16,793 bases of DNA from JBFJVZ01 sp041623895 (lineage in GTDB: Bacteria > Planctomycetota > Planctomycetia > Pirellulales > Pirellulaceae). The notes beneath the pieces are model-generated. The model saw nothing but the letters and a program-made list of their open reading frames with translations. It had not been told where the DNA came from and ran no database searches. Each line of letters starts with the position of its first letter. Within the stretch, counting starts at the first letter, position 1. Location of the stretch: assembly GCA_041623895.1 (NCBI GenBank), contig JBFJVZ010000132.1:1-16793 (forward strand). Direction: 5' to 3'. Both the position numbers and the translations under genes were made by a program. Of the stretch, positions 1-8,336 are shown piece after piece.

Positions 1-255
1 CCAGCCGCGGGTGTGCAGGGCGACGGTATTATCCGGCATCGCCATTTGATTCAGTCGCCGGTTGACGATGTTGTGCGTTTGCTCGTCGATATGTCGCGCA
101 CCGCTGTCAGGCCGCGAAATAAGTTCGTCCACTTGCTGATGTGCAAGCGCACTCCAATCAATCTCATATCCGGAGGCAGTCGGTTTGGAAACCGACTGCC
201 CAAGTTGTTGGGTACTGCGAATCGGCGTTGTCGTCTTCAAGAGATGGACCGCATC
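1..255 (-). CDS. Unrecognised partial reading frame, runs off window start
   Basis: A minus-strand frame is open from a stop at 258-256 down to base 1, so its C-terminus lies outside the window. From about base 180 downwards it reads like protein (for example 'GYEIDWSALAHQQVDELI', then 'SGARHIDEQTHNIVNRRLNQ'), with mixed charged and hydrophobic residues. No ATG lies in frame near the upstream end. The only early candidate start is a TTG at 240-238, with no clear ribosome binding site. A 26-base palindrome at 175-200 falls inside the frame, so the coding part may be the 3' end of a gene truncated at that palindrome. The SGAR-x-ID stretch loosely recalls C-terminal parts of ClpB/ClpV-type ATPases, but I do not trust that. 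The opposite strand is also open here (13-312) but looks like the shadow. No function assigned. Confidence 0.35.
175..200. repeat. 26-base perfect palindrome (12-bp arms, 2-base loop)
   Basis: GGCAGTCGGTTT at 175-186 and AAACCGACTGCC at 189-200 are exact reverse complements around a GG loop. A second, weaker hairpin (CCCAA/TTGGG, 199-212) follows at once. It resembles the short hairpin repeats scattered between planctomycete genes. Copy number in the genome cannot be seen from here. It overlaps the partial frame at the window start and could mark where that gene was broken. Confidence 0.7.
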
Positions 256-480
256 TCAAGACTGGAATCCCACTGGCAATGGACTCCAGGCGGCTTGGGA
301 AGTGCTCGCTAGAGAATGATGAAGAAAAACCGCGGTGCGGCGGCAAGTTTTAGGTGAACCAACAAGCCACAGCAGCAAACTCGCGGGCACGACGCCAGGG
401 AACTCCAGTTGCGGGGCGTATGACAAACCAAAAAGCTGAGAGGAATGCACGACATGATTACGGCTGGTCGCGCACCTAAA

Positions 481-2730
481 TCAATCTTCGGGACTTGCTG
501 ACTGGATCTTCGCTTGCTGTCCATCAATGAGAGTGACCTCGAGTGGACCTTGCTGTGCATCGCGCTTCCAATAGGAATGCCGAAACGGCAGCGAAAACTG
601 GATCCCGCGCTCCTCGAATGTTTTCATGATTTGCAGATTCACGCTCTCACTGAAGGTGTAGTACTTCCATAAGTCGGGCGGCATATACCAATAGATAATG
701 CGGATGTTAAATGAATCGGGGTTGAACTCTGTAAAATACACGCGTGGTGGAAAAGCCGGGTCGGCGCCTTCATGGTCTTTCAGGATCGAACGAATACAGG
801 AAACCGCTTCTTCTAGCTTCGCTAGTGGTGTATCGAGCGGAATGTGTAAATCGGTGGAGCGGCGAATATGTTTTCGCTTGCCAATATTCTCGATCTCGGC
901 GTCGGCCATTTGGTCGTTTGGGATCGAGATCAAATGGTTGGAAAAAGCGCGAATCTTTGTGGATCGCAGTCCGATTTCTTCGACAATCCCATCGTGACCC
1001 TTGACCGCAATACGTTCGCCAACCCGATAAGGCTTGTCAAGCAAGACCGTCACGGTGCCAAACAGTCCTTTCATCAGACCTTGCGCTGACAATGCGATCG
1101 CCAAACCTCCGATTCCGGCGCTGGCGATTAGCGTCGTGATCGGGAATCCCAGATAGCGGCCACCTTCCAGAAAGACAACCACCGCGGCGACGATGCCCAG
1201 CACGCGAAAGATGATGCGGATCAAGTTTGCATCAAGTCCCTGCGGCGATATTTGCGGAAACGCGATCACTGATTCTGCCGCACGGCTGCTGCCACCAACG
1301 ATCAGCACCATGATGCCAAGCAGGAAGACCAGATCACAACAAAAGTTGAGGATGTAGCTTGAGGATCCGCGCAGCGTCAGATATTCCCACGCGAAATACT
1401 TGAACGCAATCGGGACGAAGATCGCGGCAATAAGAAAAACGAAACTGAGCCAATACTGAAGCAGGCTCTTATCAACGAATCGCTGACCTCTTTGCCGCCC
1501 CCAGAAAAGCAGCAGTCCCATCAACGAGATGCTAACGGGGACCGCCAGAATCAGACCGATCCATTGCCAGATCGCCATGCCGTAGTACCGTTGCTGAAAT
1601 GCACGGGGCAACCGATCCACCAAAGCGGCAACGGTGGGATCACCGGGAACCGACAGCCACCATTTGTGGAATCCCTTCGAGACTGCCGGCTCGTCCGCTC
1701 GATATGGCTGCTTCCGCACCTTCTCGTAAAACTCTGTCGCTCTGGCGACCGTGTTTGCCGAAAACAGGAACTCACCGCGGCGAGGTCCGTCCTGCATTTT
1801 TGAGATTGAGATTTGTGTGCGAGGAACCTGCCAACGAACGATCGCTTCTCCGCCATCGGTGGCTTCGACGGATTCGATGCCGGGGATTTGCTCCGCTGGA
1901 GGAAGCGGAATGCGGTCGAGTACTTCCTTCAGGCACATTGCTGCTTCCGCATCGTAATATTCGCGCGAGTAGTCCGGTAATTGACTTGTGTCCAAACACG
2001 AGATGATTTGTTGACCGAGGCGGTGATACTCGGGATCGTTGCGATTGAAGTAGCGTTCGCTCTGAATCGCCTTGTGCAATTCATTGCATGTGTCCAGGAA
2101 CAAGGTCAGCGTGCCACGCGGGCTGGATGTGTCGGACGTTTGGGTTGGCTGCTGCCTGGTCGCTGCAGTGTACGCGTCGTGAAGATCCGGCGATACTTTG
2201 CGACCTTCGCTGCGGTACGGCAGGTTCTTGACCATGCGGTAAAACTCGGCAGCCCTGCGTACCGTTTCCGGCGTGAATCGGCAGGTGCCAAGATGAGGCC
2301 CTTGGACCGCACGAGAAATTGCCAGTCGTGTTCCAGGAATCTGCCAGCGCACCACTGATGCGGTCGCGTCCCCACTTAAATCTGGGATTTCGGCGTCTTT
2401 GGGCAGCTCAATGCGGTCGAGCACCTCTTTCAAGAAAATCGCGGACTGGATCCCCGCGGTGCTTCGCAGATCCGTCGGCAGCTCGCTCAGGTCGAGACAA
2501 TCAAGGATGCGTTCGCTCGCCGCTAAGACTTCTGCCTCGCGCTGCCGAACGAAAGTTCCCTCAACGATCAGGCTGTGAAGCTCGTTGCAGGAATCAACCA
2601 GGCTGTTCAGGGTCGCGGCAGGTGTGGAAATTTCCGATGGTTGTAACGGGTGCGGTGCCGCGGCCTCTTGCGTTCGGCCAGCCGCAGACAAGAGCACAAC
2701 CGACATAATCATCATGGCACAGCGAATCAT
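481..2730 (-). CDS. MscS-family mechanosensitive ion channel with duplicated periplasmic domain
   Basis: Predicted inner-membrane channel of the small-conductance mechanosensitive (MscS) family, releasing solutes on hypo-osmotic shock. 749 aa, far longer than E. coli MscS (286 aa). Layout: signal peptide at about 1-22; periplasmic region made of two similar copies (about 41-173 and 208-344); membrane helices at about 385-410, 423-450, 458-480 and 503-522; pore-lining TM3 at about 530-558 with the Gly/Ala pattern 'AGIGGLAIALSAQGLMKGLFG' cut by family logic into helix and kink; beta domain at about 559-615 ('KPYRVGERI', 'IPNDQMAD'); alpha/beta C-terminal domain to about 715. The start is the ATG at 2730, which places the signal peptide at the N-terminus. 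The preceding gene stops four bases upstream, so the two are probably co-transcribed and translationally coupled. Family call is secure; the N-terminal domain is one I cannot name. Confidence 0.93.
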   Translation of the reverse strand: MIRCAMMIMSVVLLSAAGRTQEAAAPHPLQPSEISTPAATLNSLVDSCNELHSLIVEGTFVRQREAEVLAASERILDCLDLSELPTDLRSTAGIQSAIFLKEVLDRIELPKDAEIPDLSGDATASVVRWQIPGTRLAISRAVQGPHLGTCRFTPETVRRAAEFYRMVKNLPYRSEGRKVSPDLHDAYTAATRQQPTQTSDTSSPRGTLTLFLDTCNELHKAIQSERYFNRNDPEYHRLGQQIISCLDTSQLPDYSREYYDAEAAMCLKEVLDRIPLPPAEQIPGIESVEATDGGEAIVRWQVPRTQISISKMQDGPRRGEFLFSANTVARATEFYEKVRKQPYRADEPAVSKGFHKWWLSVPGDPTVAALVDRLPRAFQQRYYGMAIWQWIGLILAVPVSISLMGLLLFWGRQRGQRFVDKSLLQYWLSFVFLIAAIFVPIAFKYFAWEYLTLRGSSSYILNFCCDLVFLLGIMVLIVGGSSRAAESVIAFPQISPQGLDANLIRIIFRVLGIVAAVVVFLEGGRYLGFPITTLIASAGIGGLAIALSAQGLMKGLFGTVTVLLDKPYRVGERIAVKGHDGIVEEIGLRSTKIRAFSNHLISIPNDQMADAEIENIGKRKHIRRSTDLHIPLDTPLAKLEEAVSCIRSILKDHEGADPAFPPRVYFTEFNPDSFNIRIIYWYMPPDLWKYYTFSESVNLQIMKTFEERGIQFSLPFRHSYWKRDAQQGPLEVTLIDGQQAKIQSASPED

Positions 2731-2734
2731 GCAG

Positions 2735-3271
2735 TCACTCTTGTCTAGTCGGTTCGGCGCTTGTGAAAATTACGCGGGCTTCGTATCTGAATAAGGCCCG
2801 CAGCTTGTCCCAAAACTGGCCTCCCATGGTACAAAGCGCCACGATCAACGTCACGTCACCGACGATCGCGAAGGCCAGCCGTCGTTGCGTTAATCCTGGG
2901 AGCAGTTCCTGAAAGTAGGGTGCCGCCCAACCGAAGAACACGGGAATCAAGAACAGGACGAGACCAAAGTAGTACCGCCGCCGCGAAACCTCGCCGGGCA
3001 ACAACGTCTCCTTCAGCGATCCAAATAATTTCGATTTCAAAGCGTCGAATCCAGCTTTTCCCAGGATCACAACAGCCAGCACGATCGCGATTTCCGGCAC
3101 TCCCAACAACAATAATCCGGACAGCGCAGTCTTCCAGGCAGCGGGCAGTGGCGAATTGGCTACCAGCGGGATAGTGAGTGGCGCCAATTGTCCAACCACA
3201 AAGACGCCGCCGCCGACCATCAACCGACTTTGCGAAATCGTTGCTTCCGCCGAATTTGCCCGATCAGACAT
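2735..3271 (-). CDS. Small four-helix membrane protein (transporter-suffix-like)
   Basis: 178 aa. Hydrophobic segments lie at about 17-40, 48-72, 100-120 and 132-150, with a short charged N-terminus and a polar C-terminal tail. The segment around 'LLLLGVPEIAIVLAVVILGK' followed by 'AGFDALKSKLFG' resembles the transporter-suffix-domain proteins, in which a helix pair ends in LLGKEGF-type motifs; this is from memory and not certain. The gene stops at 2735, four bases before the MscS start, so it is the first gene of a two-gene operon and may modulate or accompany the channel. No good Shine-Dalgarno is visible upstream of the ATG at 3271. No catalytic residues are evident. Confidence 0.75.
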   Translation of the reverse strand: MSDRANSAEATISQSRLMVGGGVFVVGQLAPLTIPLVANSPLPAAWKTALSGLLLLGVPEIAIVLAVVILGKAGFDALKSKLFGSLKETLLPGEVSRRRYYFGLVLFLIPVFFGWAAPYFQELLPGLTQRRLAFAIVGDVTLIVALCTMGGQFWDKLRALFRYEARVIFTSAEPTRQE

Positions 3272-3529
3272 GGTAAATTCGCTGTTTGTAGGAGCCTATT
3301 GTGGGACTGGCAACGTAGCCGCCGCCTGAGAGTCATTGAGCGAGTCTGATCAGGCAACACAGCCACCTGATCGGTGACCGCAGGTTGCCGGAGTAGACAA
3401 ACTTGCGACCGCCCGGGCTTCGATAATCTAACCAATCTGACCACGGATGGGTGACCTGGCTGTACGCGATCAGCACAAGCACTCCGGACGTTTTTCTTGT
3501 CAGTTGCCACAAGCCAGGAAGCCCGCGAA
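3272..3529. other. Intergenic stretch, no gene recognised
   Basis: 258 bases between the stop of the WD40 gene and the start of the small membrane protein gene, both on the minus strand. Minus-strand frames run into it from the WD40 region, but none has a plausible start or protein-like composition of its own. No strong hairpin with a T-run was found. The promoter of the membrane-protein/MscS operon should lie in its left part, but I could not pick it with confidence. Confidence 0.5.
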
Positions 3530-4480
3530 TCAATTGTCGATGACCGACAAATGGATGACCCCGTCGTAGGTGCCGGAAGCAATACGTTTTCCATCGGGCG
3601 AAAATCTGACGGATAGAATCGTTTCCTGCGGACCGGCTTGTTTCCAAAGCAGTTTCAGGTCGGGCATCGTCCAAATTCGAATCATGCGTTCACGACCGCC
3701 GCTCACAATGGTTTTTCCGTCCGGAGAAATATGTGCAGAAAAGAGCGCACTGTTATCAGCTGCAACCGTGTATTTCTTCTCTCGCTGCGCAACGTCCCAG
3801 ATGGCAAGGGTTCCATTGCTGCACGCGGACGCCAGCCACTTCCCGTCGCGTGAATATTGCACGTCGTAGACCATCCCGTCGTCACCAAGCAACGTCGTCT
3901 CGGGGCGGCCACTGGCGGAATCACAAAGCAATACGTGGCCTTGTGTGCCACAAGCCAGCGATCGTTGATTGGGTGACATCGCGACCGAAAAGAATAGCTG
4001 GGAATGAGGTGTTGACCAGACTTCGTTGCCTTGCTTCCAAAGTTGAATGTGCGAGCCGACCGTGACCACAAAACTCTCATCGTAGGAGTAAGCAACGTCG
4101 ATCATCGGATCTCCGTGCCCGGCCAGAATCCTGCGCGGTTTCTTCGTGCTCAGATCCCAAATCATAACCTTTCCATCGCCGCCACATGAGGCTAATGACT
4201 CACCACTGGGCGAAAACAAGACACGAAACACCTGGTCCGTGTGCCCTCTAAGAATTGCAACCTGATTCCCATTCTCTAAATCCCAAAGTCCGACGGTCTT
4301 GTCATAGCTGCCTGACGCCAAATAGCGTCCGTCAGGCGAAAATGCAACTGAATAGACCGCATCGCTGTGGCCTTTCAATTCGACAGTTTCCGCTGCTTCC
4401 ACGGAAAACCAGCCGCATTGCATCAAAACAAAGAGTCCCAGGACATTTGTAATTCTTAAGAGCAAAACCTTATTCCCCAA
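3530..4480 (-). CDS. Secreted seven-bladed WD40 repeat protein
   Basis: Predicted exported beta-propeller for protein-protein contacts; no enzymatic motif. With the chosen start it is 316 aa. A signal peptide covers about 1-28 ('VLLLRITNVLGLFVLMQCGW' then 'FSVEAAET'). Seven WD40 blades follow and fill the rest: blade 1 'KGHSDAVYSVAFSPDGRYLA...GLWDL', blade 2 'RGHTDQVFRVLFSPSG...IWDL', blades 3 and 4 more divergent, blade 5 '...LAIWDV', blade 6 '...IRIWTM', blade 7 'ILSVRFSPDGKRIASG'. This is a complete closed propeller with no extra domain. Start: TTG at 4480-4478, preceded by GGAGGT (4492-4487) with a six-base spacer. The frame stays open to a TTG at 4567, but that longer form puts 29 extra residues before the signal peptide. 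The gene is divergent from the lipoprotein gene, which also carries a propeller. Confidence 0.9.
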   Translation of the reverse strand: MGNKVLLLRITNVLGLFVLMQCGWFSVEAAETVELKGHSDAVYSVAFSPDGRYLASGSYDKTVGLWDLENGNQVAILRGHTDQVFRVLFSPSGESLASCGGDGKVMIWDLSTKKPRRILAGHGDPMIDVAYSYDESFVVTVGSHIQLWKQGNEVWSTPHSQLFFSVAMSPNQRSLACGTQGHVLLCDSASGRPETTLLGDDGMVYDVQYSRDGKWLASACSNGTLAIWDVAQREKKYTVAADNSALFSAHISPDGKTIVSGGRERMIRIWTMPDLKLLWKQAGPQETILSVRFSPDGKRIASGTYDGVIHLSVIDN

Positions 4481-4784
4481 AACATCACCTCCACGATGCT
4501 CGCTGCAATTGGCGTACCGTATTAAAATTACGGACAATGCAATCGCAATCATGCGGAGCGAAAACAATCGAACAAATCATCGCTGTGCGGCAACGCACAT
4601 TTCGCGATTCGGTCAGTATTTGAAACCGAGAGACGGCCAGATCAGAATTCGCTGCAAGACCTTACTCGGTTTCTCGCAATCATCGGAGTAAATGCTGGTC
4701 ATCATTCCTTTCAGTGGTGGATAATGCCTGCCATCACAGAGTTGTGCGATAATAGGAATCCGGTTTCAGCCGAGTGGGTGAGAG
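4481..4784. other. Divergent intergenic region between the WD40 and lipoprotein genes
   Basis: About 300 bases that must hold the two outward promoters. It is locally AT-richer around 4519-4530. I could not identify a convincing -35/-10 pair, operator or riboswitch. The frames that cross it have no protein-like character. Confidence 0.5.
4487..4492 (-). promoter_or_regulatory. Shine-Dalgarno fixing a TTG start for the WD40 gene
   Basis: GGAGGT on the minus strand, six bases before TTG 4480-4478. An ATG overlaps the end of this region, but it is out of frame and only two bases from the Shine-Dalgarno sequence. The TTG start yields a well-formed signal peptide, which supports it. Confidence 0.65.
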
Positions 4785-7700
4785 ATGAGTTTGTCGCGAT
4801 CAAATACCTGGAACTTTGATCCTTCAAGATTCAGCCGATGCCTTTGCGTCTTACTGCTATTGATCGCCGTGTCCGGGTGTTCAAGTGACAAAAATACGGA
4901 TGTCGGGAAAAGCGGCTCTGGCAACCAGCAAGGACAAGTAGTTGACTCCGCCCGACCTGCGTTGACCAATCTTCATCAGGTGGGTCCCAACGTTGACCTG
5001 CTGGCATTAATTGATCCCGAGCGTGACACCGTTCGCGGCGATTTTCGATTCGAGGAAGGTGAGCTTGTCTTTTCCGGATCACAAGTCATTCAATTGAATT
5101 TTGATGTCGATGTTCCTGAGCAGTATGAATTGCTGATGGCCGTTGCCAGGGAAGAAGGCGATGAGTCGTTGAATATCGGCCTGCACGTGGGCGGAGCGAC
5201 AACGTTGGTCGTAATCGAGGGTTGGGGAAAAAAGATTAGCGGTCTGAACCTTGTTGATGGCAAGTTTGGCGAAGACAACGTCACGTCCTCAGAATTTTCG
5301 GTCTTCGACGACGGTTCCAGCAAGATGATCCGCGTGATCGTGCGCCGTGAAAGCGTGCTTGTTGATGTTGATGGCAGTGTCTTTATCGATTTCCGCGGAA
5401 CGCCGTCACGACTCAGCTTTGATGATCGATTCTTCCGGCGACCGAGTCCCGGACAATTGATGGTTGGCGGCTGGGACTCCAGCTTTCGAATTTCAAGCTG
5501 GGTGCTGAAACCGTTGGGTGAACAGCGAGTGGATTACGTAGCCGATTCACCTGCTACAAAAGCACCTTCAAGTACCGTCGCAAAACTTGATCGTGACGAA
5601 GACAGGCCGGCAGTTGGTTCCGGGAACCCCGTCGCTTCCAACTCCAACCAGAGCGACGTGTTGCAGTCGGACCTCAAGCCAGACACAAAGACGGATCCCA
5701 TTGCGGAAACACCGCTGCCAGCAGGCAACACAATTAACGACCCTGAAACGTCCAATCGTTCCGAACCACCATCAAGATCATTCGCCTGGTCCGCGGTGAT
5801 TGACCCATCGCCGCACTGGCAATTTGGTGCTGCCGAACAGATCCAGATTCCGATTTCTCGTGGCTGGACGATCCTGCCAGAAGGCCGCAGCCACTTTTTT
5901 GCCGCCGGCGAGCCCGCCGACGATGCATCTGTTTGGTCCGTTTTCGATCTACGAAAAGGAAAATCCGTTGGCTCCGAGCTGCGATTCGAATCAGCCGATC
6001 GAGGCAATTACCAGCTATCCGAATCCGGCGAGTATGTGCGGAGTTACTTAGATGTTGCCCACGCCTGCCGAGTCGAAGTTCATTCCTTCGTATCGGGCGA
6101 ACTCGTTTATTCAGCTGACTCGCACGATTTGCGAATTTGGAATCATCCTCGCGATTTTCTCACGGCCCGAAACGGGATGTTGTCGTTTCGTGATGACCAG
6201 GATCATTTGGAGATCCGTCGTATCGACTTGAAAACCGGTGACACAACTTGCCGCTGGCGCACCGAATTCGAGTCTCGGGCGGTAGACATCTTTTCGGTCT
6301 CTCCCGGTGGTCGTTACTTGGTCGTCAATGCGGGACAAGAACTCTATGTCTACGATCTGCCATCGACGGAAATCGTTGGGCGACTTCGCTTGCCGATAGA
6401 CATGGAGGTGATTCAGGCCTTGGCATTTGCAACCGACGGAGCGGAGTTGGCGGTGCTTGGATCGCATGTCGAGAGACCGAGCCAGATTCTCTGGTGCATT
6501 GACTGGAAAACCGGGCAGACTCTGTTGACAGCCGATGTCGGTGAAAAGCTGGAACCGCTGCGCAACAACTATGTCCTGGGTCCTGCCTTGGAATGGTTTC
6601 CTGATAACACATTGTTGCTGTTCTATGGTCGCGATGTCATCGATCGCAAAACGGGCAAGTTTTGTTATCGGATACCCGGCAATGCTTACTGGACAATGCC
6701 TCGCCGCGCAATCTCCCAGGACACGATTCTTGCCATGATGCTCGGCGATGACCCTAATACCCGCGAGTATCGAACGGCCAAGATAAATCGGCAGCAGTTA
6801 GAAAATTCGTTGAGCGTGGTGCGGGCGGGCGGAATTGCTCAGGATATCGGGTTGCCACCGCTAACGATTCCCGATGCGACGACCGGGACCACGCTTGCTT
6901 TGCCCGACGATGCTGGTCCGTTATCCATCCAGCCGCAACCGAGTTCTGAATTTCCTGCGGCAACAGTCAAGCTGCCAATGCGGTTGTTGCGAAGTCGTGA
7001 ATTCGAAAACAAATTACAAAGGATTCAATTTGCATCAGCGGACGCGGCCATCGCGGTCGCGCATTTTCATGTGGAGCAAGCGGGTGATGGTGATTCCCGG
7101 GAAATGGTCGTCCGCTACGACTTAAAACGAGGGAAACCCACGAACTCGATTCAAATCAGGGAGGATTTTCGTTTGGCGGATGTTAGTCCCAGTGGAAATC
7201 TCGCTCTGCTCGGCCTGTTCAATGATGTTGGTTCTTATAGCAGAGTCGACGTGGTCGATTTGACGGATAAAAGCCACATCGCCGGTTGGCGGCCCTTCAG
7301 CAATGAGCCGTTCAAGAAAAACGTGTCGGCATCCGGCCAGCCTGCGGCCATCAATCCACAGACCGCAGATTGGGTTCGATTCGTCGACGAAGACCGGGTA
7401 CTGACCATCAATCCGTCCGGCAAACTGATTTGCTGGAAGCTGCCCGAATGCGTGGCGATTTATTCTTGCGAAAACTTTGGGCAGCCTTACGATTTGAGCG
7501 CACGGCGACGCTATTTGGCTGGATCGGACGGAAAAAGCATCCAAATCCTGGACGTTCAAACGGGTGTCTGGGCCGGTCAGGTCAAAGCAAGCGAAACGCC
7601 GCAGGATATTCTGCGGGTTGCATTTGAGCCGACTTGCAAGGAACTGGTCGCTATTCTCGCGCATCGGGGACGGCGCGAGATCGTGTTTTGGGATCTGAAC

Positions 7701-8108
7701 AGCGGACAAGTCCTGGAGCAGTTCGATTTGAACTACGTTTCTGTCAGCCCAGGCTGGGACGAGCACGCGCATTCATTTCATCGTCAGATTGGTTTGCAGT
7801 TTAAACGCCACGGATTCTTACTGTTGGACGATCTGTACTTAATCGATCGACAGCGCCGCTCGGCACCATGGCTATACAATCTGCAGCGGGCCAAACACGC
7901 TGCCAATGAACCGGACCGTCGAGAATGGTTCGCACAACACGTCACTACGAATGACAACGGTCAAGTCTTTGATTGGGTGCTGACCGCGGTGGACTTGCCC
8001 AGCGAAGAAGTGATGAATTTGGTGGGTGCTCAGTCGCAACAAGAAATGAAAGCACCACTTGGAAGGTCAATCCTTGCGCACGATGGTGAGCGAGCAACTC
8101 GCGACTAA
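4785..8108 (+). CDS. Large lipoprotein: concanavalin-like domain plus beta-propeller
   Basis: 1107 aa, predicted lipid-anchored and extracytoplasmic. The signal peptide ends in a lipobox with 'AVSGC' (Cys32). Residues about 68-245 match the planctomycete concanavalin-like/LamG-like sandwich domain, from 'VDLLALIDPERDTVRGDF' to 'GGWDSSFRISSWVLKPL'. A polar, Ser/Pro/Thr/Asp-rich linker follows (about 250-335). The remainder (about 340-1075) is a divergent WD40-like propeller: 'VSPGGRYLVVNAGQELYVYDL', 'ADVSPSGNLALLG', 'GKLICWKLPEC', 'SIQILDVQTG', 'REIVFWDLNSGQVLEQ'. The length suggests more than one propeller. The start is the ATG at 4785, with GGTGAG close upstream. No catalytic triad or hydrolase signature is seen, so a carbohydrate- or protein-binding surface role is inferred. 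It is monocistronic and followed by a strong inverted repeat. Confidence 0.85.
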   Translation: MSLSRSNTWNFDPSRFSRCLCVLLLLIAVSGCSSDKNTDVGKSGSGNQQGQVVDSARPALTNLHQVGPNVDLLALIDPERDTVRGDFRFEEGELVFSGSQVIQLNFDVDVPEQYELLMAVAREEGDESLNIGLHVGGATTLVVIEGWGKKISGLNLVDGKFGEDNVTSSEFSVFDDGSSKMIRVIVRRESVLVDVDGSVFIDFRGTPSRLSFDDRFFRRPSPGQLMVGGWDSSFRISSWVLKPLGEQRVDYVADSPATKAPSSTVAKLDRDEDRPAVGSGNPVASNSNQSDVLQSDLKPDTKTDPIAETPLPAGNTINDPETSNRSEPPSRSFAWSAVIDPSPHWQFGAAEQIQIPISRGWTILPEGRSHFFAAGEPADDASVWSVFDLRKGKSVGSELRFESADRGNYQLSESGEYVRSYLDVAHACRVEVHSFVSGELVYSADSHDLRIWNHPRDFLTARNGMLSFRDDQDHLEIRRIDLKTGDTTCRWRTEFESRAVDIFSVSPGGRYLVVNAGQELYVYDLPSTEIVGRLRLPIDMEVIQALAFATDGAELAVLGSHVERPSQILWCIDWKTGQTLLTADVGEKLEPLRNNYVLGPALEWFPDNTLLLFYGRDVIDRKTGKFCYRIPGNAYWTMPRRAISQDTILAMMLGDDPNTREYRTAKINRQQLENSLSVVRAGGIAQDIGLPPLTIPDATTGTTLALPDDAGPLSIQPQPSSEFPAATVKLPMRLLRSREFENKLQRIQFASADAAIAVAHFHVEQAGDGDSREMVVRYDLKRGKPTNSIQIREDFRLADVSPSGNLALLGLFNDVGSYSRVDVVDLTDKSHIAGWRPFSNEPFKKNVSASGQPAAINPQTADWVRFVDEDRVLTINPSGKLICWKLPECVAIYSCENFGQPYDLSARRRYLAGSDGKSIQILDVQTGVWAGQVKASETPQDILRVAFEPTCKELVAILAHRGRREIVFWDLNSGQVLEQFDLNYVSVSPGWDEHAHSFHRQIGLQFKRHGFLLLDDLYLIDRQRRSAPWLYNLQRAKHAANEPDRREWFAQHVTTNDNGQVFDWVLTAVDLPSEEVMNLVGAQSQQEMKAPLGRSILAHDGERATRD

Positions 8109-8198
8109 TTGGATAGCGTCACTTTTCTTTAGCGCGACCCCGAAGGGGAGGCCGCTCTGCACAAATCCTGGCCTGCGGCATCGCGTTAAACATAGCGA

Positions 8199-8276
8199 GC
8201 GAAAAGGGGTCAGACCCCAATAGCCGCCAGCGGCCCGAAGGGTGCTTTGCACTATTGGGGTCTGACCCCTTTTCGC
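8199..8276. repeat. 25-bp perfect inverted repeat (REP-like, possible two-way terminator)
   Basis: Arms at 8199-8223 and 8252-8276 are exact reverse complements, separated by 28 bases. Each arm also holds a 13-base near-palindrome (GGGGTC-A-GACCCC at 8206-8218; GGGGTC-T-GACCCC at 8257-8269), so alternative cruciform or hairpin forms are possible. The right-hand arm ends in TTTT. It sits between the 3' ends of two convergent genes, a typical place for REP/BIME elements and for bidirectional termination. The GGGGTC..GACCCCTTTTCGC core is, from memory, a dispersed repeat in many planctomycete genomes. The open frame through it (8067-8309, minus) is a by-product. Confidence 0.85.
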
Positions 8277-8336
8277 GGCCACAATCAATTCAAGAGGACC
8301 AACCTGCAATAGTCGATCTTCGGTACGATCAGCAAA

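Noticed and set aside
13..312. 99-aa plus-strand ORF at window start
   Set aside because: Arg-rich shadow opposite the more protein-like minus-strand partial frame; no ribosome binding site.
1599..2006. 135-aa plus-strand ORF
   Set aside because: Antisense shadow of the MscS gene.
7122..7772. 216-aa antisense ORF
   Set aside because: It lies wholly opposite the well-supported lipoprotein coding frame and has no domain or signal of its own.
8067..8309. 80-aa minus-strand ORF across the inverted repeat
   Set aside because: It overlaps the lipoprotein 3' end and reads through both arms of the palindrome; its sequence is a product of the repeat rather than a gene.
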